Positions 18,641-27,192 of a stretch of DNA of 64,000 bases are shown here, one piece after another. The position numbers and the translations under genes were made by a program. A model generated the notes under the pieces. It worked only from the letters and a program-made list of their open reading frames with translations. It was not told where the DNA came from and searched no databases. The stretch comes from Bacteroidota bacterium (GTDB lineage: Bacteria > Bacteroidota > Ignavibacteria > Kryptoniales > JAKASW01), in NCBI GenBank assembly GCA_021845665.1, contig JAJZVO010000006.1, forward strand, positions 1 to 64,000, in the 5' to 3' direction. Within the stretch, counting starts at the first letter, position 1. Each line of letters opens with the position of its first letter.

Positions 18641-18675
18641 GAAGCGCCGTAGGCGCGACATGTTGGCAGAAATAG
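18641..18675 (+). repeat. Intergenic palindromic repeat, copy 1
   Basis: AAGCGCCGTAGGCGCGACATGT followed by TGGCAGAAATAG. The core GCGCC-GTA-GGCGC is a perfect hairpin. Confidence 0.7.
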
Positions 18676-18705
18676 AAGCAAAATGCTGCCGGAAGATGCG
18701 AAGCA

Positions 18706-18738
18706 GATCGGGCGCGACCAGTTAGTCGCCGAGAATGC
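18706..18738 (+). repeat. Intergenic palindromic repeat, degenerate copy
   Basis: GGGCGCGACCAGTTAGTCGCC forms a related hairpin and shares the GGCGCGAC(C)A-GT core with the copies on either side. It is less conserved. Confidence 0.45.
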
Positions 18739-18758
18739 AGTGCTCGGGTTGGAGCCTG

Positions 18759-18793
18759 CAAGCGCCGTAGGCGCGACATGTCTGTAGAAAGAA
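18759..18793 (+). repeat. Intergenic palindromic repeat, copy 2
   Basis: AAGCGCCGTAGGCGCGACATG followed by TCTGTAGAAAGAAA; the first 21 bases match copy 1. Confidence 0.7.
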
Positions 18794-18812
18794 ATCTCCC
18801 CCCATCTTGGGG

Positions 18813-18855
18813 GACCCCTTTAGGGGTGACACGTTAGTGCGGAAATAAAGATAGA
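18813..18855 (+). repeat. Intergenic palindromic repeat, variant copy 3
   Basis: ACCCCTTTAGGGGTGACACGTT followed by AGTGCGGAAATAAAG. It has the same layout as copies 1-2 (hairpin, GAC-ACGT, then A-rich tail) with a compensatory change of the stem to CCCC-TTTA-GGGG. It ends just before the ribosome site of the next gene. Confidence 0.55.
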
Positions 18856-18876
18856 AGATTTGGAGGTGAATGAAAT

Positions 18877-19545
18877 ATGCTTGTGAAAATGAGGGTAGTA
18901 TTGATACTCAGCGCAATCATTGCCGGAAGCGCAGCAGCTCAGACATCCGGCACTGCATCGGGCCAGACCTGGCAAATCCCGTTCGGCTCCGAAGGGAACA
19001 CGATATCGCTAAGCGTGGCCAACAATTCGTCCGTCGACGCGAACAATGTCACGGTGACGTTCACAAACCTCCCGGCATGGCTGGATTTCAAGTCGAACTC
19101 GATCGTGCTGAAGAGTATCCCCGCTAAGAGCACGGGAGATGCGGAATTCACATTTTCAGTTGACAAGAAAGCTCCTGTGGGAAAGGACACGGCGCTTACT
19201 GCGGTGATAAACACATCGGACGGTCAATCCTGGGATAAGGACATAACCGTCATGGTCAGTGCGCCGAAGGATTACAAGCTGTACAACAACTTTCCCAATC
19301 CGTTTAACCCATCGACAAAGATAGCCTTCGAGCTGCCGAAGGCATCGCATGTCACACTGACGATTTACGATGTGCTCGGGAGGGAAGTGACAGAGTTAGC
19401 CAACCAAGAATACCCGGCCGGATACAACGAGATAACCTGGAACGGCCTGAACAGGAATGGAGAGCAGGATGCATCGGGCGTGTACTTCTACCGGATTGCG
19501 GCAGGTACCTGGAGCAAGGTGATGAAGATGTTGAGTCTGAAATGA
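18877..19545 (+). CDS. Small secreted protein with Ig-like domain and T9SS sorting domain
   Basis: A 222-residue protein. The start follows GGAGGTG by about 9 bases; an ATG at 18889 is an alternative. Residues ~5-24 are a signal peptide (MRVVLILSAIIAGSAAAQ). The middle (~30-130) is a single Ig-like/NEW3-type beta domain (FTNLPAWLDFKSNSIVLK). Residues ~132-222 are a FlgD-like T9SS sorting domain (YNNFPNPFNPSTKIAF, ending in VMKMLSLK). Function is unknown; export to the surface is the only supported role. The palindromic repeat cluster lies directly upstream. Confidence 0.8.
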   Translation: MLVKMRVVLILSAIIAGSAAAQTSGTASGQTWQIPFGSEGNTISLSVANNSSVDANNVTVTFTNLPAWLDFKSNSIVLKSIPAKSTGDAEFTFSVDKKAPVGKDTALTAVINTSDGQSWDKDITVMVSAPKDYKLYNNFPNPFNPSTKIAFELPKASHVTLTIYDVLGREVTELANQEYPAGYNEITWNGLNRNGEQDASGVYFYRIAAGTWSKVMKMLSLK

Positions 19546-19562
19546 CGGAGTCATTAAGACGA

Positions 19563-19586
19563 AATCCGCCATTGTCTTGGCGGATT
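19563..19586 (+). terminator. Hairpin after the small T9SS gene
   Basis: AATCCGCC-ATTGTCTT-GGCGGATT, an 8-bp perfect stem 18 bases after the stop. No U-tract follows, so terminator function is uncertain. Confidence 0.4.
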
Positions 19587-20111
19587 GATACTCAAGTAGC
19601 ATCAGACCACGATGGAAGGATGGGCAAACATTGCAAGACCTTTTACCTATCCATTTCAACTTGATGGATCGGAAGCAGGACTGAATGGTTGCACAGAATC
19701 AGGCCCGTCGCTAAGAAGAAACATCTCTTTGATCGTCTTCGTGATAAGTGACCGGAGCCTCACGATCAGAAAGCTCGAGTCATCGTCTTGGTCGGGAGCG
19801 GTTGACCGCAGTTCTGCCAACCTGATGCTTCAAATTCATTCCGTGCGGCCTTCAGATGGCCATCCTACGGGGCGCATTATTCCCAATCCCCGTGCTTTTT
19901 CTCCGAAGGAAGGTCTCGATGTGAGGGATCCCAACAAGCCGTGCACCAATGTCCTTCCGAATTTCAACCTGCTCCGCAATATCCCGCGCTTCATGGATCT
20001 GTCGCGGCGGATGCCCACGAAAAGGCGATCGCCAAAAGTTCTACGAGGAGTTGACCACGAGGCTGAATATAATGGTTGGAATGAATTAGATTTAAAAAAA
20101 AGGAGGGAACC
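19587..20111. other. Intergenic region, no convincing gene
   Basis: About 525 bp. A 167-codon frame (19612-20115) runs through most of it and ends inside the next start codon. It has no ribosome site and an arginine/serine-rich product I cannot relate to any family. The last bases hold a strong AAGGAGGG ribosome site for the next gene. Confidence 0.45.
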
Positions 20112-20696
20112 ATGAAGCTTATAAAACTACTCAGTCCTTTACTGATTTTATCTATTCTCCTGATTCTGCCTTCGGCCTCTTCCGCCCAGGAAAACAAAGT
20201 CCGCCTGAGCCTGAAGGCCAGTGTCATGCAACGAATCGGAGTAAATACGGATATTACAATTGATTACAGCAGGCCCGGAGTGAAAGGGAGGAAGATATGG
20301 GGCGGACTCGTCCCCTACGGCATGGCTCCGGGAATTAAGGAATCAAAGGGGAAGCCTTTTCCCTGGCGAGCAGGGGCTAACGAAAATACGACCATACAGT
20401 TTTCAAATCATGTGCTCGTTGAAGGCCATAGTCTGCCTGCGGGGAAATATGGCCTCTTTATGATCCCCGGGAAGAAAGAGTGGATCATCATATTCAGCAA
20501 GGACAACTCGGCCTGGGGAAGCTTCTCGTATAACCAGGCGGATGATGCGCTCCGGATTACTGTGAAGCCCGTCGAGGCGCCGCACATGGAGTGGCTGATG
20601 TATGGATTTGATCATCTTGCTGGTACTTCGGCGATTGCTTACCTCTGGTGGGATAATCTCAAGGTGCCGTTTAAGATCGCGGTGGCCGGGGAATAA
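20112..20696 (+). CDS. DUF2911 domain secreted protein
   Basis: A 194-residue protein with a strong hydrophobic signal peptide (residues 1-26, ending SASSAQ). Most of the rest is a DUF2911 domain: DITIDYSRPGVKGRKIWGGL, PWRAGANENTTIQFS, LPAGKYGLFMIPG and WGSFSYNQADDALRI are family landmarks. The family is common in Bacteroidota, is predicted periplasmic, and has no known function. AAGGAGGG lies 7 bases before the ATG. It appears monocistronic. Confidence 0.88.
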   Translation: MKLIKLLSPLLILSILLILPSASSAQENKVRLSLKASVMQRIGVNTDITIDYSRPGVKGRKIWGGLVPYGMAPGIKESKGKPFPWRAGANENTTIQFSNHVLVEGHSLPAGKYGLFMIPGKKEWIIIFSKDNSAWGSFSYNQADDALRITVKPVEAPHMEWLMYGFDHLAGTSAIAYLWWDNLKVPFKIAVAGE

Positions 20697-20970
20697 ACTG
20701 CCGGGATATTCACACTTGCCGGGATTTACGTTATCCTGATCCGTCGGAACATATAAAGCGAGAGTCTGTTATCCATGCGCATCACTGGTGAAGTTAGTCA
20801 GTCCGAAGTTGATGTGTTGAATCCGCTATGGAGTCCTTGACCCGATTGCCGGAGGTGGCACCATATCAACGCTCATTAATTATCAGGCTCGATTGATCCG
20901 GAGTTCGTCGAACTTAGCATGAGAGTCGGGATCATATATCCTACGAGCTTTCAGTGGAAATCCCTGTGAC

Positions 20971-21429
20971 CTAACGTATCGACAGTCTGAGTTCAAAGGA
21001 CATGGGGTTTACTTCCGCTTTTAAAGAATAGACTCCGGCGGTAAGTGTATGGCCTGGGCTTGCTACGAGTACTCGATCAATTGAGTAGAGTGTTTCCGTT
21101 TTTCCTGAATCTGCAGGGATCAACTCCTCGAAAGTGGACGATACGCCGCCCGCCATTACGGTGTCACCGATCGGATTTAGAAGCGCCCAGTGAAACAACC
21201 CGTCCCCGACTGTAATTGTCTCGGTAGCAGAGCCGCTATTTTGCACAGTGACCTCAGCTTGTAACGTATCTCCCGGATCGTAAATCGTCTTCGACGAGAA
21301 AAGCGTATAATGGAGCGTGCCCGATCCTACGGAATCCGAATCCGAAACGGGATTGCTGTTCTTGCCGCATCCTGCGAATACTGGCAATATCATGAAGGTG
21401 AACAGGAGAAGTCCTGGGTTACTGTACAT
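20971..21429 (-). CDS. Lipoprotein with BsuPI-like (intracellular proteinase inhibitor) domain
   Basis: A 152-residue protein on the minus strand. The N-terminus is a lipoprotein signal with lipobox FAGC (cysteine near residue 21). After a linker, residues ~45-150 form a beta domain with YDPGDTLQAEVTVQNSGSATETI and FHWALLNPIGDTV, resembling the BsuPI-related family. Despite the family name, membrane-anchored members have no established inhibitor role. Its start overlaps the end of a 41-codon gene (21419-21544), so the two probably form a small operon. AAAGGA lies close upstream. Confidence 0.72.
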   Translation of the reverse strand: MYSNPGLLLFTFMILPVFAGCGKNSNPVSDSDSVGSGTLHYTLFSSKTIYDPGDTLQAEVTVQNSGSATETITVGDGLFHWALLNPIGDTVMAGGVSSTFEELIPADSGKTETLYSIDRVLVASPGHTLTAGVYSLKAEVNPMSFELRLSIR

Positions 21430-21544
21430 AGTGTCCTTTCTTTACGGACTGGACTTTCGAATGAGCTTTTGCTGATATTCGAAGCGCTACCAGCACGACA
21501 ATTGCGAGGGGTATCGCGATGGATTTACCCACTCCTGCAAACAT
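21419..21544 (-). CDS. 41-aa single-pass membrane peptide upstream of the lipoprotein
   Basis: An ATG frame of 41 codons on the minus strand, preceded by AAGGAG at 8 bases' spacing. The product begins MFAGVGKSIAIPLAIVVLVA, one hydrophobic segment, followed by a basic tail (ISAKAHSKVQSVKKGHYVQ). It overlaps the lipoprotein start by 11 bp, which suggests translational coupling. I do not recognise it. The ribosome site and overlap are the reasons to believe it. Confidence 0.5.
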   Translation of the reverse strand: MFAGVGKSIAIPLAIVVLVALRISAKAHSKVQSVKKGHYVQ

Positions 21545-21559
21545 AGTGGTACTCCTTGT

Positions 21560-21921
21560 TTTTTGTTTTGGCATCGTTATCACGTTGTCCATTGAAGACT
21601 CTGCCTGATGCCCTTCGGTGGTTTATGACGCAAACCCATCCGCTGGGGTTTAACCGCTGCGATATACCCGGAAGACGATGGCGATATCCGAATAGGCCGG
21701 CCCTCCACCTTCCTAAACATTTTTGGCAAGAATCCTTTTGGGAGTTGAAAGGCATAATTTGAGCAACTTGTTGCACGGGGCTTTTGACTTTGAAGGCAGA
21801 TGCCTGTCAAAGCGGGGACCGTGTCTGTAACCGGACAGGTATGAATTGCGATATTGACCGCCGAGGCGAAGAGCCTTAGAATGTCTCTAGTGGTAAATAT
21901 ACCTATAGCGGAAGTGCTGCA
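21560..21921. other. Divergent intergenic region
   Basis: About 360 bp between the minus-strand lipoprotein unit and the PBP gene. Promoters for both directions should be here. I see no convincing gene or RNA; the short frames on both strands have no ribosome sites. Confidence 0.45.
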
Positions 21922-24027
21922 ATGAAGAACAAATACTCGCGCGAAGAGATGGAACGCTACTTCGCAGATCCGGAATATAGAAAATCACGCGGGCGGAGAA
22001 GAAAATCTTCAATAAGGAAACCAAGTCGCCGCGCGGCGATTTACGCTTCGACTATCGTGCTCGTGTTCATTTACGGGTTCTATATAGTCAGCGGGCTACC
22101 GTCCACGAAGGAATTGGAAAACCCTAAACCCGATCTCACGACGAGAATTCTTTCGGAAGACGGACAAGTCATAGGCCGCTTCTACCAGGAGAACAGGGAC
22201 GTAACGCATATCAGCAAAATTCCTCCGTATGTTGTGAGTGCGCTGATCTCGACTGAGGACAGGAGCTTCTACACCAATTGGGGACTTGATCCGGCGAGAA
22301 TCTTGAGTGCCTTTTTCGAAGACTTGATACACCTGCGGGTAGTGCAGGGCGCAAGCACAATCGCGCAACAGCTTGCCCGCAATCTCTATCTCAACCAGAG
22401 TGTTACACTCACCAGGAAGATTCGCGAAGCGATAACGGCAGTCGAGTTGGAGAGGAGGTATACGAAGCGTGAGATCCTCTCGATGTATCTCAACGACGTT
22501 TACTTCGGGCGCGGCGCTTACGGGATTGAATCTGCCTCCGAAGTTTATTTCGACGAGCCTGCGTCCCGGCTTACTCTGCCTCAGGCCGCCCTATTAGTAG
22601 GGATGTTGAGAAACCCGGCTCTGTTTGATCCGGTAGCGCACCCTGAACGGGCTCACATGATAAAAAACGTCGTGCTCCATAATATGTATGAAAACGGGAA
22701 GTTATCGAGACGGGCCTACGAGGGTGCGCTCAGGGAGCCGTACAATCTCAAATATCGCGGGGCTTCCGGAGAGCTTGCATCAGGCTTCGTTGAAATGGTT
22801 AGGGAGGAACTCGAGACTTGGGCGAAGAAACGCAGGATAGATATCTACAGAGACGGCCTGACCGTCTATACCACACTCGATTCGAGAATGCAGGCTTATG
22901 CCGACAGCGCGGTGAGCCAGCATTTGAGAGTATACCAGAAGCTGTTCGATTCCCGTTGGAACTGGAATGAGAATCGAGTCACCCTGGATTCGGCGGTGAG
23001 AAATGCGATCGAGCTTTCACCTGCATACGAGGATGCTTCAACCGGCGTGGAGAAAAGTCATGTTTACCGTCGTCTCGTGAACGATCCAGCCTTCATCGAT
23101 TCCGTTGAGAAAGCCGAAGAAAGAATACAAGTCGGATTCGTTTGTATCGATCCGAAGAACGGCTACATAAAAGCCCTGGTCGCGTCTTCCAACTACAAGC
23201 ATTTTCATTACGGGCTAAACCATGTGACTCAGATCGTCCGTCAATGCGGCTCGGCGTTCAAGCCGTTCGTTTACACGGTGGCCGTAGAGGACGGATACCC
23301 ACCTTCGTACAAATTGCTTAACCAGCCTATAACCATCATTATGCCGGACGGAAGCGACTGGACACCGCAGAATGCCAATGGAAAATTCGGTGGAGAAGTG
23401 ACGTTGAGTGACGCCATCAAGTATTCGATCAATGCGGTAGCGGTCAGGGCCATCCAGGAAATAGCACCTGTGCGGAAAGTAATTGCACTGGCGCATGAAA
23501 TGGGAATCACGACCTATATTCCTCCTTACGCCTCGATTGCATTGGGTGCCAGTCTTGTCATTCCCATCCAGTTGGCGAGTGCATATGGCGTCTTTGCCGA
23601 CCAGGGAATCCTGACAAAGCCGATAGCGATCGTGAAAATTGAAGACAAATATGGAAATGTGCTGTGGCGCAATCACACAGTATCTACCGACGTCCTGAGG
23701 AAGCGGACCGCCTACACCATGACTAAAATGCTTGAAGGTGTCGTGAACGGCGGAACAGGAAGAACGGTCAGGAGATATTTCTATCTGGATTGCGCAGGCA
23801 AGACGGGAACGACGAACGACTTCGCGGATGCCTGGTTCGAAGGCTACACACCCCAGCTCGTGGCGGGAGTGTGGGTCGGTTTTGACGATCAGCGTGTACA
23901 TTTCACAAACTGGTATGGCCAGGGTGCCGACGCCGCGGCGCCGATATGGGCAATCTTCATGAGGGATGTTTACAACGACAGAGCTATCGGCCTGCCGATT
24001 ACCACATTCGTTCCGCCGCAGGGGTAG
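21922..24027 (+). CDS. Class A penicillin-binding protein (PBP1A type)
   Basis: A 701-residue bifunctional cell wall synthase. A cytoplasmic basic tail (residues 1-45) precedes one membrane anchor (~47-65). The GT51 glycosyltransferase domain (~85-260) contains STEDRSFY with the catalytic glutamate, VQGASTIAQQLARNLYL and RKIREAITAVELE. The transpeptidase domain (~400-680) has all three active-site motifs: SAFK with Ser444, SIN in KYSINAVAVR, and KTGTT in the C-terminal part. In the GT51 motif the usual histidine after FY is replaced (FYTNWGLDP). It polymerises lipid II and crosslinks peptides in the periplasm. It stands alone, with no operon partner visible. Confidence 0.93.
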   Translation: MKNKYSREEMERYFADPEYRKSRGRRRKSSIRKPSRRAAIYASTIVLVFIYGFYIVSGLPSTKELENPKPDLTTRILSEDGQVIGRFYQENRDVTHISKIPPYVVSALISTEDRSFYTNWGLDPARILSAFFEDLIHLRVVQGASTIAQQLARNLYLNQSVTLTRKIREAITAVELERRYTKREILSMYLNDVYFGRGAYGIESASEVYFDEPASRLTLPQAALLVGMLRNPALFDPVAHPERAHMIKNVVLHNMYENGKLSRRAYEGALREPYNLKYRGASGELASGFVEMVREELETWAKKRRIDIYRDGLTVYTTLDSRMQAYADSAVSQHLRVYQKLFDSRWNWNENRVTLDSAVRNAIELSPAYEDASTGVEKSHVYRRLVNDPAFIDSVEKAEERIQVGFVCIDPKNGYIKALVASSNYKHFHYGLNHVTQIVRQCGSAFKPFVYTVAVEDGYPPSYKLLNQPITIIMPDGSDWTPQNANGKFGGEVTLSDAIKYSINAVAVRAIQEIAPVRKVIALAHEMGITTYIPPYASIALGASLVIPIQLASAYGVFADQGILTKPIAIVKIEDKYGNVLWRNHTVSTDVLRKRTAYTMTKMLEGVVNGGTGRTVRRYFYLDCAGKTGTTNDFADAWFEGYTPQLVAGVWVGFDDQRVHFTNWYGQGADAAAPIWAIFMRDVYNDRAIGLPITTFVPPQG

Positions 24028-24362
24028 ACGGGGCTACCTGGAACTCCGCCGCGTTTATCCCGCAGGGAAAAGAATGCGCGTAGATAAGGAGGCAGGCTTG
24101 CAGTCCCGAGGGGAGCGTTCGAAGTTCTCGACGGGAAGCCCCCTTCCTGTTTTCCTCAGCGTGTGCCCTTATACCATCACGTCTTCGGCCGCCAAATGGA
24201 AGGTCGAGGCGCAGTTTAATGAGCTACCACTCGCCATGCTTGATATTGAGTACCTTGGGTAATTACCTTTGACCAGGTTCCAGTGAGCATTCCTGATCGA
24301 TGGGTGATTCCATCCAAAGGCATGGGCATTCCGGTTAATGAAAATCTGATAGGACCTGCATT
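24028..24362. other. Intergenic region
   Basis: 335 bp between the PBP and GH31 genes. A 98-codon frame overlapping the PBP end (23966-24262) is not recognisable. The promoter for the GH31 gene is probably here, but no clear motif is seen. Confidence 0.4.
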
Positions 24363-27137
24363 ATGAGACATCTGCTGAAAACGTTCGTGATCCTCGCCGT
24401 ATTGTCTTCGTCGGTGCAAGCAATTGCCAATCCGATCCCTGTAGTGAGTGTGAAGAAGAACTCGCTTGGCATAACGTTGCAAATGAGACCCGGAACCATG
24501 CGCCTGGAGGTGTATTCGCCTCGCGTCATACGGGTGATATATGCATCGCACGACACTATCCCAAACCTCCTGAGCCTGGCTGTGGTAGGTAAACCTCAGC
24601 CGACAAAATGGGAAGTGAGCGAGCTAAAAGACGAGATAATCCTGAGCACCGATGATATTCAGGCACACGTTAATCGGGAGACGGGCGCTGTCTCCTTCTT
24701 CGATAAATCCGGTCGCCCGGTCCTCGCTGAAAATCCAACGGGCGGGAAGTCACTTACCCCAAATGTGATAAACGGGATTAGAACACTTCGGAGCACCGAT
24801 CAGTTTATGCTCGCCCCCGGCGAGGCGATCTACGGACTGGGCCAGCACCAGACCGGAATGATGAACTATCGAGGCTCAACTATCCGTCTGCAGCAGCGCA
24901 ATCCAGGCGAAAGCGCCGTGCCCGTCCTGGTATCCAGCAAGGGCTACGGCCTATTCTGGGCAAACCCGGCGATCACCGATGTGAACGTTGGAGGAGGACC
25001 GATAGAAACCATCCCGTCAGACCACCTCTATACTGAAAGTGGCCGGCCCGGTGGCCTAACTGCCCGGTATTACCGGGGTATGAATTTCGACACTCTAGTC
25101 GCCACGCGTATCGATTCGCTGGTGGATTTCAACTGGGACAATATTCCGCCGGCCGGGCTTCCGCATGATAACTACAGCATTCGCTGGGAGGGTTCTGTAA
25201 AAGTCCGGCAGGGAGGAAAATATGCATTCATCGTCTCGAGCGACGATGGGTCGCGGTTGTGGGTCGATGGCCGGGAAGTGATCGACGACTGGGGACAGCA
25301 TGCGAGGCAGACCGAAAGGGCCGTGCTAAACTTCGCGGCTAACAGCCGCCATCGCATCCGACTCGACTATTTCCAGGCCGCCGGCGGGGCGTCGGTGCAC
25401 CTTGCATGGGAACCGCCGCCGACGAAGTTGGCAAGAACCCTCGTTACCTGGAATTCCGATGCGGCGCAGGCCATCGATTATTATTTCATGTATGGACCGG
25501 CGCTCGATTCGGTCGTCGCTGACTACCGCCATTTGACGGGAGCGGCGCCTATGTTCGGACGGTGGGCCTGGGGCCTGTGGCAGTGCAGGAACCATTATGA
25601 AACTCAGAAACAGATCCTCGATGTAGCTGCTCGCTATCGCAGGATGCACATTCCTCTGGACAATGTTATACAAGACTGGCAGTACTGGACGCCGAATCCG
25701 TGGGGCTCCGATCGCTTCGATACGACACGCTATCCGGATGTCACTGAGATGACGCACGAATTGCACGCCGAACATTTACATGTGATCATCTCAGTATGGG
25801 CTCGCTTCGACACCGGGTGCTCGAACTGGCGCGAGCTTAAAGATGCAGGCGCATTGTATCCCGAATTAGTGAAAAATGTTTATCCGAAAGGCGTGGGCCA
25901 GTGGTATGACGCATTCAATCCTGTCGGCCGCGAGATCTTCTGGCACCAGCTGTCTGTCAACCTCTTCTCGAAAGGCATCGACGGCTGGTGGCTCGATGCC
26001 AGCGAGCCTGAATTGAGCGGGAACTGGGGCGAATTCCAGGATTACATGACCTATGATGGGCCGGGCTTCCTCGTATACAACGCATACCCCCTCATGCACA
26101 CCGAAGGAGTGTACCAGGGTCAGCGGGCTCAGACATCGAAGAAGCGAGTCTTCATACTCACGCGTTCTGCCTATGCCGGCCAGCAACCCAACGCAGCTGT
26201 TACTTGGTCGGGTGATATCCGCGCGACGTGGAATGTCTTTGCAGAACAAATCCCGGCAGGCTTGAACTTTTCAATCAGCGGAATTCCTTACTGGAACACC
26301 GACACCGGCGGCTTCTTCGATTACAGCCCCAGCGATGCATCCTATGATCCGCTTTTCGCCCGCTGGTTCCAGTTCAGCGCGTTCTGCCCGATGTTCCGTA
26401 TCCACGGCAACCACAACAAGGCGATTTTCAGGTTCCCGCCCGCTACGCGAAAAATCCTGATCAAGTATGACAACCTCCGCTATCATCTTATCCCCTATAT
26501 CTACTCGGTTTCCTGGATGGTAACGCACGACAGCTATACCATGATGCGTCCCCTCGTAATGGATTTCCGCCACGACCACGAAGTCTACGGCATCACGAAT
26601 CAGTATATGTTTGGTCCTGCGTTGATGGTCTGCCCGGTCACAGCCAAAGGGGCGACTACTCGCAGGGTATATCTGCCTGCCGGGACGAGATGGACGAACT
26701 TCTGGACAGGCGAGACTTATGACGGGGGCCGTACAATTATTGCGCCCGCTCCGCTAAAGACTCTTCCGTTATTCGTGCGAGCCGGTTCCATAATACCATA
26801 CGGGCCGTCAGTTCAGTATGCGACGGAGGGTGACAACCCGATGGAACTGCGTGTATACCGGGGTGCAAATGGGAAGTTCACACTCTACGAAGACGAAGGC
26901 GACAACTACGACTATGAAAAAGGTGAATACGAGACGATCCCGATTACATGGAACGAAGCGACGCACACTCTCGAGATTGGACAGATTTCCGGCAATTATC
27001 CGGGGATGCTGAAGGACCGGACGTTCCGCATTGTCTGGGTGTCGGCTGGACACGGCACGGGAGTCGGATCTACTAAGAAGGCTGATGTAATTGTTCACTA
27101 TGATGGGAATGCTGTCGCTATCAAGGGGCCGAAGTGA
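24363..27137 (+). CDS. Secreted GH31 alpha-glycosidase with inserted PA14 domain
   Basis: A 924-residue protein. Residues 1-22 are a signal peptide (LLKTFVILAVLSSSVQAIA). An N-terminal GH31 beta domain (~25-215) is followed by a PA14 insert (~218-352: YAFIVSSDDGSRLWVDG, RIRLDYFQAAGGASVHLAW). The catalytic barrel comes next (~380-735). The nucleophile lies in GWWLDASEPE near residue 544 and the acid/base in WSGDIRATW near residue 618. C-terminal beta domains complete the protein. This architecture matches alpha-xylosidases acting on xyloglucan oligosaccharides, but alpha-glucosidase activity is possible. It ends without a sorting domain, so it is probably periplasmic. Confidence 0.92.
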   Translation: MRHLLKTFVILAVLSSSVQAIANPIPVVSVKKNSLGITLQMRPGTMRLEVYSPRVIRVIYASHDTIPNLLSLAVVGKPQPTKWEVSELKDEIILSTDDIQAHVNRETGAVSFFDKSGRPVLAENPTGGKSLTPNVINGIRTLRSTDQFMLAPGEAIYGLGQHQTGMMNYRGSTIRLQQRNPGESAVPVLVSSKGYGLFWANPAITDVNVGGGPIETIPSDHLYTESGRPGGLTARYYRGMNFDTLVATRIDSLVDFNWDNIPPAGLPHDNYSIRWEGSVKVRQGGKYAFIVSSDDGSRLWVDGREVIDDWGQHARQTERAVLNFAANSRHRIRLDYFQAAGGASVHLAWEPPPTKLARTLVTWNSDAAQAIDYYFMYGPALDSVVADYRHLTGAAPMFGRWAWGLWQCRNHYETQKQILDVAARYRRMHIPLDNVIQDWQYWTPNPWGSDRFDTTRYPDVTEMTHELHAEHLHVIISVWARFDTGCSNWRELKDAGALYPELVKNVYPKGVGQWYDAFNPVGREIFWHQLSVNLFSKGIDGWWLDASEPELSGNWGEFQDYMTYDGPGFLVYNAYPLMHTEGVYQGQRAQTSKKRVFILTRSAYAGQQPNAAVTWSGDIRATWNVFAEQIPAGLNFSISGIPYWNTDTGGFFDYSPSDASYDPLFARWFQFSAFCPMFRIHGNHNKAIFRFPPATRKILIKYDNLRYHLIPYIYSVSWMVTHDSYTMMRPLVMDFRHDHEVYGITNQYMFGPALMVCPVTAKGATTRRVYLPAGTRWTNFWTGETYDGGRTIIAPAPLKTLPLFVRAGSIIPYGPSVQYATEGDNPMELRVYRGANGKFTLYEDEGDNYDYEKGEYETIPITWNEATHTLEIGQISGNYPGMLKDRTFRIVWVSAGHGTGVGSTKKADVIVHYDGNAVAIKGPK

Positions 27138-27192
27138 TTTCCGGAGCGACAGGTTGGGCCCGCCGTTCAACAGGTTCTGTCAGGAGGATACG

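Noticed and set aside
19612-20115. 167-codon frame ending inside the DUF2911 start
   Set aside because: No ribosome site and an arginine/serine-rich product with no family resemblance; the overlap with the next start appears accidental.
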